Under the pieces are notes generated by a model that was not told the origin of the DNA, ran no database searches, and was given only the letters and a program-made list of their open reading frames with translations. DNA of 5,960 bases from a bacterium (lineage in GTDB: Bacteria > Patescibacteriota > Patescibacteriia > Patescibacteriales > JAKAJF01): the NCBI GenBank assembly GCA_021813875.1, contig JAKAJF010000056.1, forward strand, positions 1 to 5,960. Direction: 5' to 3'. Position numbers and translations under genes: made by a program. How positions within the stretch are numbered: the first letter of the stretch is position 1; each line of letters starts with the position of its first letter. Of this stretch, positions 1-5,468 are shown in pieces.

Positions 1-1
1 C

Positions 2-240
2 AGTATCATTGCCATCCTGATTGCGATTCTGCTGCCGGCCCTGGCCAAAGCGCGGGAACTGGCCAACCGGGCGGTCTGCATGGCCAATGTGCGCGGGATC
101 ATCCAGTCCATGGTGACCTATGCGCAAACGAGCAACGGTACGTTCCCGGCGACTTTGAGCAACAAAGACTACTCGGGGAGCACGTGGGGCTGGGACTACG
201 TGAATATGCCAACGGAGGCGATGGGCTATGCCGGCCTTGC
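2..240 (+). other. Pseudopilin-like segment (prepilin N-terminal helix and start of the globular part)
   Basis: In the frame starting at base 2 the translation is SIIAILIAILLPALAKAREL, followed by ANRAVCMANVRGI and YAQTSNGTFPA. This is the familiar end of the prepilin cleavage/methylation helix and first amphipathic helix of PulG-like pseudopilins, which are abundant in Planctomycetes, Lentisphaerae and Verrucomicrobia. The preceding cleavage motif (usually G/FTLIELLVV) would lie left of the window. The segment loses this character before base 260, where Elp3 sequence takes over. The right boundary given is approximate, and no frameshift or stop marks it. Confidence 0.7.
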
Positions 241-970
241 CGCCGGCACCGAGAGCGCGTTCCGGCAGCTTTTCGCCGACGAGCGCTTCCAGCCTGACCA
301 GATCAAATTCTATCCGACCGTAGTCACTAAAGGCAGCCTCCTTTATAGATGGTGGCGGGCGGGAAGATATAAGCCCTATTCCGGCAAGCAACTTGAAGAC
401 CTGATCATCAAAGCCAAGGGGGAGGTGCCGCCTTACGTGCGCATCATCCGCTTGATCCGGGACATTCCGGCCGAATCGATCCTGGCCGGTAACAAGATCA
501 CCAATCTGAGGCAGGTCTTGGAGCAGAAAGGTGTCAGCTGCGATTGCATCCGTTGCCGAGAGGTCAGAGGGGGGAGTCTGGAGCCGGAAGATCTTAGGCT
601 GCGGCTCATCAATTATCGGGCCGCCGCCGGCGAAGAATTTTTCATCGAGGCGACCAACAAAGAGGAGAGGACGCTCTACGGTTTCTGCCGCTTAAGATTG
701 GTCCGGCAGGACAAAGACGGCCCTTTTCGTCTCCGGGGAGCGGCCCTGGTCCGTGAGCTGCATGTCTATGGCGAATTAGTGCCCCTGGGAAAAGGGAGGA
801 AGGTCCAGCACGCCGGCCTGGGGAAGCTGCTCCTGGGCCAGGCCGAAAGGATCGCCCGCGAGAACGGTTTTAAAAAAATGGCCGTCATCTCGGGCGTAGG
901 CGCGCGCGACTATTACCGCAAACAAGGCTATAAACTTAGCCGCAGTTATATGGTAAAATTGTTAACATGA
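2..970 (+). CDS. elp3: Pseudopilin-like N-terminus joined in frame to the C-terminal acetyltransferase half of Elp3 (5' end outside window)
   Basis: The frame is open from base 2 to the TGA at 968-970. Numbering from base 2, residues 1-26 are a hydrophobic helix, then KARELANRAVC, typical of the mature N-terminus of type IV pilin/pseudopilin proteins. Residues up to about 78 continue in that style. From about residue 84 (ADERFQPDQIKFYPT) the protein reads as Elp3, the enzyme that acetylates acetyl-CoA-dependently towards cm5U34 on tRNA. Visible Elp3 marks are the KPYS and PPYVR..RDIPAE segments, the C180-x-C182-x2-C185 cluster, the GNAT acetyl-CoA loop QHAGLG (269-274), and YYRKQGY (304-310). 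The radical SAM half (roughly 300 residues, CxxxCxxC cluster) is absent. An ATG at 80 is internal to the pilin helix and is unlikely to be the true start. The Elp3 identity is secure; whether the join is biological or an assembly chimera is open. Confidence 0.8.
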   Translation, partial: SIIAILIAILLPALAKARELANRAVCMANVRGIIQSMVTYAQTSNGTFPATLSNKDYSGSTWGWDYVNMPTEAMGYAGLAAGTESAFRQLFADERFQPDQIKFYPTVVTKGSLLYRWWRAGRYKPYSGKQLEDLIIKAKGEVPPYVRIIRLIRDIPAESILAGNKITNLRQVLEQKGVSCDCIRCREVRGGSLEPEDLRLRLINYRAAAGEEFFIEATNKEERTLYGFCRLRLVRQDKDGPFRLRGAALVRELHVYGELVPLGKGRKVQHAGLGKLLLGQAERIARENGFKKMAVISGVGARDYYRKQGYKLSRSYMVKLLT

Positions 971-1224
971 AAGAATATTTTTCGGGCCCCGACCTCTCTG
1001 GAAGCGACCTGCAAAAAGTCAAAGATTATATCGAATCCTTCAAGGCGGACAAACTGAAAGAAGTCGAAGCTTTGAAGCGGCAGGGAAAGGAAGAAGAGGC
1101 AGGCATCTTGGAGGAGCATATTTTGCACGAAGCCCGAGCCATGGAAGAAAATCCGCACGGAGTCTTAAAGCTGCTGAAAGAAGGAAGAATCGGCAAGTTC
1201 GAAGACAAAAAGGCCGCTTCTTAA
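967..1224 (+). CDS. Small charged helical protein of unknown function, coupled to elp3
   Basis: This encodes 85 residues. The ATG at 967 overlaps the elp3 stop codon as ATGA, which supports translational coupling and a real gene. I do not recognise the family. The protein is rich in Lys and Glu, has no cysteine, signal peptide or membrane segment, and looks almost wholly helical. From about residue 14 to 60 charged and hydrophobic residues alternate (SDLQKVKDYIESF, KEVEALKRQGKEEEAG, ILEEHILHEARAMEE), as in a two-helix hairpin or short coiled coil. The C-terminus (GVLKLLKEGRIGKFEDKKAAS) is basic. No clear Shine-Dalgarno site precedes it. Its last codons contain the stem of the terminator shared with the convergent gene. 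The overlap suggests co-expression with Elp3, but no function can be inferred. Confidence 0.72.
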   Translation: MKEYFSGPDLSGSDLQKVKDYIESFKADKLKEVEALKRQGKEEEAGILEEHILHEARAMEENPHGVLKLLKEGRIGKFEDKKAAS

Positions 1225-1237
1225 AGAAGAAGCGGTC
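1212..1237. terminator. Hairpin terminator between convergent genes
   Basis: CCGCTTCTT (1214-1222) pairs perfectly with AAGAAGCGG (1227-1235) across the loop AAAG. A G-U pair and a G-C pair extend the stem to 11 bp (1212-1237). On the - strand the stem is followed by five T (plus-strand A run at 1207-1211), so it is a good intrinsic terminator for the gene at 1236-1592. On the + strand only a TTTT at 1245-1248 follows, several bases away, so termination of the elp3 side would be weaker. The stem overlaps the stop codons of both genes. Confidence 0.62.
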
Positions 1238-1592
1238 AGCGATCTTTTCGCAGTCTCAAGGCGAAACAATCCGGAACCGGGCCTCCGATCAGCCCCAGGG
1301 CTTCGGCGGCGATCTTCTTGAGCCGGCCGTTCAATTCTTGCAGACCAGCCCTGATCTTCTCTCGAGGCAAGCCTTGGTCGTTGAGCTGCAGATAAAGGCT
1401 GCCCGCGCGGATGAGCTCGGCTTCTTTCTGGAGCCTTATCCATCCGGGCGTCCTTAGGACCTTCCCCGTCCCCAGGCAGACCGGACATAGGGGCACGCCC
1501 TCGCCGCCCTTTTCGGGATCGGCATCGAAATCCAGGTACATGCCGGGGATTTCTCCGGGCAGGGTGTTGCAGCGGAAGCATTTAGAATCCAT
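1236..1592 (-). CDS. Small protein with two CxxC motifs, one DnaJ-like (CxxCxGxG); function unknown
   Basis: This encodes 118 residues from the ATG at 1590-1592 to the TGA at 1236-1238. A purine-rich site, GAGGA, lies four bases upstream of the ATG (in AGAGGACAGG), one of the few Shine-Dalgarno-like sites in the window, which supports this start. Residues C5-x2-C8 and C36-x2-C39 form a likely four-cysteine zinc site. The second pair lies in CPVCLGTG, the CxxCxGxG repeat of DnaJ-type zinc fingers, here present only once. Residues 50-100 are charged and probably helical (RLQKEAELIRAG, REKIRAGLQELNGRLKKIAAEA). There is no signal peptide or membrane segment. It is convergent with the elp3 unit and divergent from glyA. 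I do not recognise a named family; a small zinc-ribbon regulatory or nucleic-acid-binding protein is possible but unproven. Confidence 0.65.
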   Translation of the reverse strand: MDSKCFRCNTLPGEIPGMYLDFDADPEKGGEGVPLCPVCLGTGKVLRTPGWIRLQKEAELIRAGSLYLQLNDQGLPREKIRAGLQELNGRLKKIAAEALGLIGGPVPDCFALRLRKDR

Positions 1593-1601
1593 CCTGTCCT
1601 C

Positions 1602-1629
1602 TTGAAAAAATTTTTAAAGAGCCTAATAT
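1602..1629 (+). promoter_or_regulatory. Putative sigma-70-type promoter for the glyA operon
   Basis: TTGAAA (1602-1607) and TAATAT (1624-1629) are separated by 16 bases in the AT-rich divergent gap 1593-1666. Transcription would start near 1636, giving a leader of about 30 bases. The -10 lies in the palindrome TAATATTA (1624-1631), so it could also serve the opposite strand, but no matching -35 is visible in that direction. The leader is too short for a riboswitch. Confidence 0.45.
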
Positions 1630-1666
1630 TACTTTAATCTCCAGCCATTAATTTTTTATTAAAAAT

Positions 1667-2911
1667 ATGAACTATAAATTTTTGCCCCAGGAAGACCAGG
1701 ACATCTTTACCGCCATCAAGAGGGAGGAAGCGCGGCAGAGCGAGGGCATGGAGCTGATCGCCTCGGAGAATTACGTGTCGGCGGCCGTACTCGAAGCCAT
1801 GGAGAGCGTCCTCAACAACAAGTATAGCGAAGGCTATCCCGGGCACCGTTATTATGGGGGGCAGGAATTTACGGACGCGGTCGAATCGATCGCCATCGAG
1901 CGGGCCAAAAGGTTGTTCGCCGCCGAGCACGTCAACGTCCAGCCGCTTTCCGGCTCTCCGGCCAATGCCGCCGTCTATTTCGCTTTCCTAAAGCCGGGCG
2001 ACAAGGTCTTGGGCCTGAAGCTCGACCACGGCGGCCATCTGTCCCACGGCCATCCGGTCAATTTTTCCGGGATGCTTTATGACTTCGTCCAGTATGAAGT
2101 CGACCCGGCCACCGGCCTGATCGACATGGACCGGGTCCGCGAAATAGCTTTGCGGGAGAGGCCGAAGATGATCGTGGCCGGCTTCAGCGCCTATTCGCGC
2201 GAGATCGATTGGGTTCGTTTCAAAAAGATCGCCGACGAGGTCGGCGCTTTCACCTTCGCCGACATCGCTCATCCGGCCGGCTTGATCGCCGCCGGTGAGC
2301 TTTCGAATCCGACACCGGTCTTCGACGTTGTCTCGACCACCACCCACAAGACTTTGCGCGGCCCGCGCGGAGCCATGATCATGTGTAAAGAGAAATTCGC
2401 CAAAGAGATCGACCGGGCCGTTTTCCCCGGCATGCAGGGCGGGCCCCACGAGCACATCATCGCCGCCAAGGCGGTCGCTTTCGGGGAAAACCTGGCTCCG
2501 GAATTCAAGGAGTATGCCAGACAGGTGATCAAGAATGCCAAAACCATGGCCGCGGAATTCTTGGACGCCGGCTTCCGGGTCATCTCCGGCGGCACCGACA
2601 ACCACCTGATGGTGGTCGACATGACCAACAAAGGTTTGTCCGGCAAAGAGGCCGAGGCGCTTTTAGACAAGGTCGGAATCTCCGTCTCCCGTTCGACCAT
2701 CCCCAATGATCCCAATCCGCCCATGAATCCGTCCGGCGTCCGGTTCGGCACGGCCGCCATCACCACCCGCGGCATGAAGGAAGAAGACGTGGAAAAAGTG
2801 GTGGCTTGGATCGAGGGAGCCATCGAAGCGAGAGCGGACGAGAGCCGGCTCGATAAGATCCGGGAAGAAGTCAAAGAATTCTGTTTGAACTTCCCTATCC
2901 CGGGAATTTAA
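1667..2911 (+). CDS. glyA: Serine hydroxymethyltransferase
   Basis: This encodes 414 residues, the normal length for bacterial SHMT. The PLP enzyme converts serine and tetrahydrofolate to glycine and 5,10-methylene-THF in the cytosol, the main source of one-carbon units. Visible family marks are LIASENY (30-36), YSEGYPGHRYYGG (53-65), LSGSPANAAVY, LDHGGHLSHGH, DIAHPAGLIAAG, the PLP-lysine motif STTTHKTLRGPRG with K228 forming the Schiff base, FPGMQGGPHEHIIAAKA, and GVRFGTAAITTRG with the substrate carboxylate-binding R359. No key residue is missing. The ATG at 1667 gives an N-terminus matching the family; it has no Shine-Dalgarno site and follows an AT-rich stretch. It is first in a tight operon and lies 4 bases before folD, which uses its product. 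It is intact and unambiguous. Confidence 0.97.
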   Translation: MNYKFLPQEDQDIFTAIKREEARQSEGMELIASENYVSAAVLEAMESVLNNKYSEGYPGHRYYGGQEFTDAVESIAIERAKRLFAAEHVNVQPLSGSPANAAVYFAFLKPGDKVLGLKLDHGGHLSHGHPVNFSGMLYDFVQYEVDPATGLIDMDRVREIALRERPKMIVAGFSAYSREIDWVRFKKIADEVGAFTFADIAHPAGLIAAGELSNPTPVFDVVSTTTHKTLRGPRGAMIMCKEKFAKEIDRAVFPGMQGGPHEHIIAAKAVAFGENLAPEFKEYARQVIKNAKTMAAEFLDAGFRVISGGTDNHLMVVDMTNKGLSGKEAEALLDKVGISVSRSTIPNDPNPPMNPSGVRFGTAAITTRGMKEEDVEKVVAWIEGAIEARADESRLDKIREEVKEFCLNFPIPGI

Positions 2912-2915
2912 CTTT

Positions 2916-3866
2916 ATGAAGATCATCGACGGCCGCGCTTTGGCGGAAAAGATCAAAGATGGGATTGTCAAGGAAATCTTGGGCAAGGAATATTTTAAGA
3001 AGGCCGAGGAGGAGGCTTGCGCCTGCGGCCATGACCATGGGCACGAGCACGGAAAAGAAGAGGCCGAGAGGAAGAGTGAGATAATCTTAAATTGCCAACG
3101 GCCGAACCTGGCCATCATCCTGGTCGGCAACCGCGAAGATTCCGCCCTCTACGTCTCCTTGAAAGAGAAAGAGGCCAAAAAGGTAGGCATCGATACCCAT
3201 ATTTACAAATGTCCGGAAGACATTACCGAGCCAGAAATTTTAGAGATGATCGACTACCTCAATCAGGACGACCTGATAGACGGCATCCTGATCCAGCTTC
3301 CCCTGCCGAAGGCGTTGGACACCGACAGGATCATCGCCGCGATCGATCCGGGAAAAGACGTGGACGGTTTCCATCCGGACAATCTGAAGCTCTTGTCCGA
3401 GCATTGCGTCCGGGGCGGATTGCTGCCGCCGGTTTTCGAAGTGGTCTTGGAGATGCTCGAGAGCATCGAGTGCGGGCTGGAGGGCAAGAAGGTGGCCGTC
3501 CTGGCCAATTCGGAAATCTTCGGGGTAAGTTTGGCCAGAGTCTTGGAATGCAAGGGTGCCCGGGCCGAAGCGGTTTATGGCAATGATAAGGATCTTAGGA
3601 AAGTGACGTCCGAAAGCGACATTTTGATTTCGGCCGTAGGTAAGCCAAAGTTTATCAAGAAGGACATGATCAAGAAGGACGCTGTCATCATTGACATCGG
3701 CATCAGCAAAGAAAAAGGAGCCGTTTGCGGAGACGCTGATTTTGAAGACTTGGAAAAGAAGGCAGGCTTCATCACGCCCGTGCCCGGTGGTGTCGGACCC
3801 GTTACCATCGCCATGACTTTCCGCAACACTTTGAAATTATTTAAAAAGAGGCATGGGAAAGCTTAA
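2916..3866 (+). CDS. folD: Bifunctional methylene-THF dehydrogenase/methenyl-THF cyclohydrolase (FolD), divergent, with Cys/His-rich insertion
   Basis: This encodes 316 residues, about 30 more than usual. FolD oxidises 5,10-methylene-THF and hydrolyses methenyl-THF to 10-formyl-THF. Present are the N-terminal IIDGRALAEKIK, the active-site Y79-x3-K83, GILIQLPLP (Q127), KDVDGFHP (D150) and the C-terminal TPVPGGVGPVTIAM (287-300). Two features are odd. Residues 24-60 contain an insertion with CACGHDHGHEHG (35-46), a soft-metal-binding-like stretch, inside the region that normally links helix 1 to the first strand. The usual PCTPxG and GRSxIVGxP motifs read PPVFEV (171-176) and ANSEIFGVS (197-205), so the NADP phosphate contacts are altered. 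The catalytic residues remain, so the enzyme is probably active, perhaps with changed cofactor use. No Shine-Dalgarno site precedes the ATG; its closeness to the glyA stop suggests re-initiation. Confidence 0.93.
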   Translation: MKIIDGRALAEKIKDGIVKEILGKEYFKKAEEEACACGHDHGHEHGKEEAERKSEIILNCQRPNLAIILVGNREDSALYVSLKEKEAKKVGIDTHIYKCPEDITEPEILEMIDYLNQDDLIDGILIQLPLPKALDTDRIIAAIDPGKDVDGFHPDNLKLLSEHCVRGGLLPPVFEVVLEMLESIECGLEGKKVAVLANSEIFGVSLARVLECKGARAEAVYGNDKDLRKVTSESDILISAVGKPKFIKKDMIKKDAVIIDIGISKEKGAVCGDADFEDLEKKAGFITPVPGGVGPVTIAMTFRNTLKLFKKRHGKA

Positions 3867-4803
3867 AATCACAATCGAAGACGCTGGTCGGCGGCTGGAT
3901 AAATTTTTGGCCGAACGGTTGCCTGAACTTTCTCGAAGCCAGATCCAGAAGCAGATAAAAGAAGGCTTGGTAACCGTGGACGGCCAGAAGGTCGCCCCCC
4001 ATTATTTCTTGAAGGAAGGCGACGAGATAGAAAGAACCCTGAAGAGCGCGACCCAGGAAGAAAAGAAAGCTGGGTTGTCGACAAAAAGATTCAGTTTGAG
4101 GATAATCGCCGAGACTCCGGCCTATATCGTCGTCGACAAGCCCGCCGGTTTAGCCGTCCACCGATCCGGCAATATCCAGGGAGAAACTTTGGCTGATCTG
4201 CTTTTGAAGAGATATCCGGAGCTTGAAGGCGTCGGCGAAGACCCGGCCCGACCGGGCATCGTCCATCGGCTCGATAAAGATGTCAGCGGCTTGATGGTGG
4301 TGGCCCGCGACCAGGAGGCGTTTAAGAAACTGAAGAAGCAGTTCCAGGGCCGCTCGGTGGAAAAAGTTTATCTGGCCCTGGTCTATGGACATCTTGATAA
4401 AGAAAGCGGCACCATCAATTTTCCCATCGAACGCTCAAGTTCCGGCCGCCGAATGGCCGCCCTGCCCCTGACGCGGAAGGGCGAGGCCAATCTTGAAGGC
4501 CGCGAAGCCATCACCGAATTCAAAGTTTTGAAAAATTTTATCAATTACGCCTTTCTGGAAGTCAGGATCAAGACCGGCAGGACCCATCAGATCCGCGTCC
4601 ATCTGGCCGCCTACGACCATCCGATCGTCGGCGATGACCTATATGGGACCAATAAGACCAAATTGAAGAACAAAAAATTTAATCTGGGAAGGGTCTTTTT
4701 GGTCTCGAGCCGGCTGACCTTCAAGGACGCGGAGGGCAAGCGGCAGACCTTCGAGATCGACCTGCCGGAAAGATTAAAAGAAATTTTAAAAGAAGTTAAA
4801 TAA
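3853..4803 (+). CDS. RluA-family pseudouridine synthase with N-terminal S4 domain (RluC/RluD-like)
   Basis: This encodes 316 residues, close to RluD length. It isomerises uridine to pseudouridine, most likely in 23S rRNA. Residues about 10-60 form an S4 RNA-binding domain (RRLDKFLAERL, LSRSQIQKQIKEGLVTVDG). The catalytic domain follows, with VVDKPAGLAVH, the signature GIVHRLDKDVSGLMVVA containing the catalytic D141, KVYLALVYG, KTGRTHQIRVHLA (240-252) and HPIVGDDLYG. All key residues are present. The start overlaps the end of folD by 14 bases; AGAGG sits only one base before the ATG, so translation probably depends on coupling with folD. The S4 domain begins properly from this start. RluD, RluC or a related specificity cannot be told apart from sequence alone here; tRNA-type TruC is less likely because of the S4 domain. 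Confidence 0.93.
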   Translation: MGKLKITIEDAGRRLDKFLAERLPELSRSQIQKQIKEGLVTVDGQKVAPHYFLKEGDEIERTLKSATQEEKKAGLSTKRFSLRIIAETPAYIVVDKPAGLAVHRSGNIQGETLADLLLKRYPELEGVGEDPARPGIVHRLDKDVSGLMVVARDQEAFKKLKKQFQGRSVEKVYLALVYGHLDKESGTINFPIERSSSGRRMAALPLTRKGEANLEGREAITEFKVLKNFINYAFLEVRIKTGRTHQIRVHLAAYDHPIVGDDLYGTNKTKLKNKKFNLGRVFLVSSRLTFKDAEGKRQTFEIDLPERLKEILKEVK

Positions 4804-4804
4804 T

Positions 4805-5362
4805 ATGATCATCTCTATCGGCGGCACCGCCGGCTCGGGAAAATCTACCATCGGCAAGCTGCTGGCGGAAAAGCTCGGCTGGCCGCGCTATTATATCGGC
4901 GGCTTGAGGCGGCAAAAAGCCCGGGAGCGTGGTATGACCTTGGCCGAATACAACAAGTTGGGAGAGACCGATCCCTCGACCGATTTCGAGGTCGACGAGT
5001 ATCAGAAAGAGCTGGCCCAAAAGGAGGACAGCTTCATCATCGAAGGCCGGACTTCTTGGTTCTTTATCCCGGAGTCGATCAAGATTTTCGTGACCGTCAG
5101 TGAGGAAGAGGGGGCCAGAAGGGTCCTTAAGGAACTCCAGGAAAGTGACCGCAGGAACGAGGATTCGGAGCTCCAAACTCTTGAAGATGTCATCCTGAGC
5201 CATCGAAAAAGGATCGAAAGCGACAACAAGAGGTATCAAAAATATTATCATATCAGCGTGTATGATCCGGCCAATTATGATTTTGTCGTCGACACGACCG
5301 ACTTAAGCCGGGAGGAGGCTTTTGCCAGAGTTTTAAGCTATATCCAGGAGCGGCTCAGGTAG
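4805..5362 (+). CDS. cmk: Archaeal-type (d)CMP kinase / cytidylate kinase-like P-loop protein
   Basis: This encodes 185 residues. It phosphorylates CMP/dCMP with ATP, feeding CTP and dCTP pools. Residues 1-15 (MIISIGGTAGSGKST) are a P-loop with K13. The pattern that follows is that of the short archaeal-type Cmk, not the roughly 220-residue bacterial enzyme: GLRRQKARERGMTLAEYNKLG, DFEVDEYQ, FIIEGRTSWFFIP, a basic lid-like segment SHRKRIESDNKRYQKYY, then YDFVVDTTD. Related proteins normally have GD before the LRR-like helix; here the residue is G33, an unusual change near the nucleotide-monophosphate site. It starts one base after the rluA-family stop, with a weak AAGAAG upstream, and ends the glyA operon. 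Substrate assignment rests on family; a related small-nucleotide kinase is possible. Confidence 0.82.
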   Translation: MIISIGGTAGSGKSTIGKLLAEKLGWPRYYIGGLRRQKARERGMTLAEYNKLGETDPSTDFEVDEYQKELAQKEDSFIIEGRTSWFFIPESIKIFVTVSEEEGARRVLKELQESDRRNEDSELQTLEDVILSHRKRIESDNKRYQKYYHISVYDPANYDFVVDTTDLSREEAFARVLSYIQERLR

Positions 5363-5363
5363 G

Positions 5364-5392
5364 TTGACAAAAGTCCGGACTTATTGTAACAT
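5364..5392 (+). promoter_or_regulatory. Consensus-like promoter for rplS with palindrome in the spacer
   Basis: TTGACA (5364-5369) matches the -35 consensus exactly. TAACAT (5387-5392) follows after 17 bases, the ideal spacing. Transcription would start near 5399, giving a leader of about 70 bases. The spacer contains the perfect 12-base palindrome AAGTCCGGACTT (5371-5382), which could be a repressor operator. The promoter begins two bases after the kinase stop codon. Confidence 0.62.
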
Positions 5393-5421
5393 TTAGCAAG
5401 ATAAGGCTTTTAGAAAGTTCC

Positions 5422-5462
5422 AATAAGAACCAATAGAACACGAGTTCTTATTTTTTATTTTT
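5422..5462 (+). terminator. Attenuator-like hairpin with U-tract in the rplS leader
   Basis: AATAAGAAC (5422-5430) pairs perfectly with GTTCTTATT (5444-5452) across a 13-base loop and runs into a T-rich tract to 5462, seven bases before the rplS ATG. Because the promoter at 5364-5392 lies upstream, the hairpin would sit in the rplS leader and could act as an attenuator as well as end readthrough from the glyA operon. The stem is AT-rich, so strength is uncertain. CAATAAGAAC (5421-5430) is nearly repeated as CAATAGAAC (5431-5439), and both copies can pair with the same right arm. Confidence 0.55.
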
Positions 5463-5468
5463 AAACAT

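Noticed and set aside
80..82. ATG at 80 as start of the Elp3-like gene
   Set aside because: The frame is open to the window edge and residues encoded by 2-79 form a typical pilin helix, so the ATG is internal.
968..970. TGA as a sense codon (Gly, as in Gracilibacteria/SR1)
   Set aside because: Elp3 ends here at the length and sequence normal for the family, so TGA acts as stop.
1165..1581. 138-residue - strand open frame overlapping the zinc-motif gene
   Set aside because: It is an Arg/Pro/Gly-rich frame-shifted shadow of the gene at 1236-1592, without family motifs or a ribosome binding site, and it runs through the terminator stem.
1630..1666. Glycine or THF riboswitch before glyA
   Set aside because: The gap and predicted leader are too short and AT-rich, and no conserved riboswitch core can be seen.
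1988..2605. 205-residue - strand open frame opposite glyA
   Set aside because: It lies wholly inside glyA on the other strand. Long antisense frames are expected in GC-rich coding DNA, and no recognisable domain appears.
3092..3586. 164-residue + strand frame inside folD
   Set aside because: It is rich in Arg, Gly and Pro as expected of an out-of-frame reading, and folD in the other frame is clearly real.
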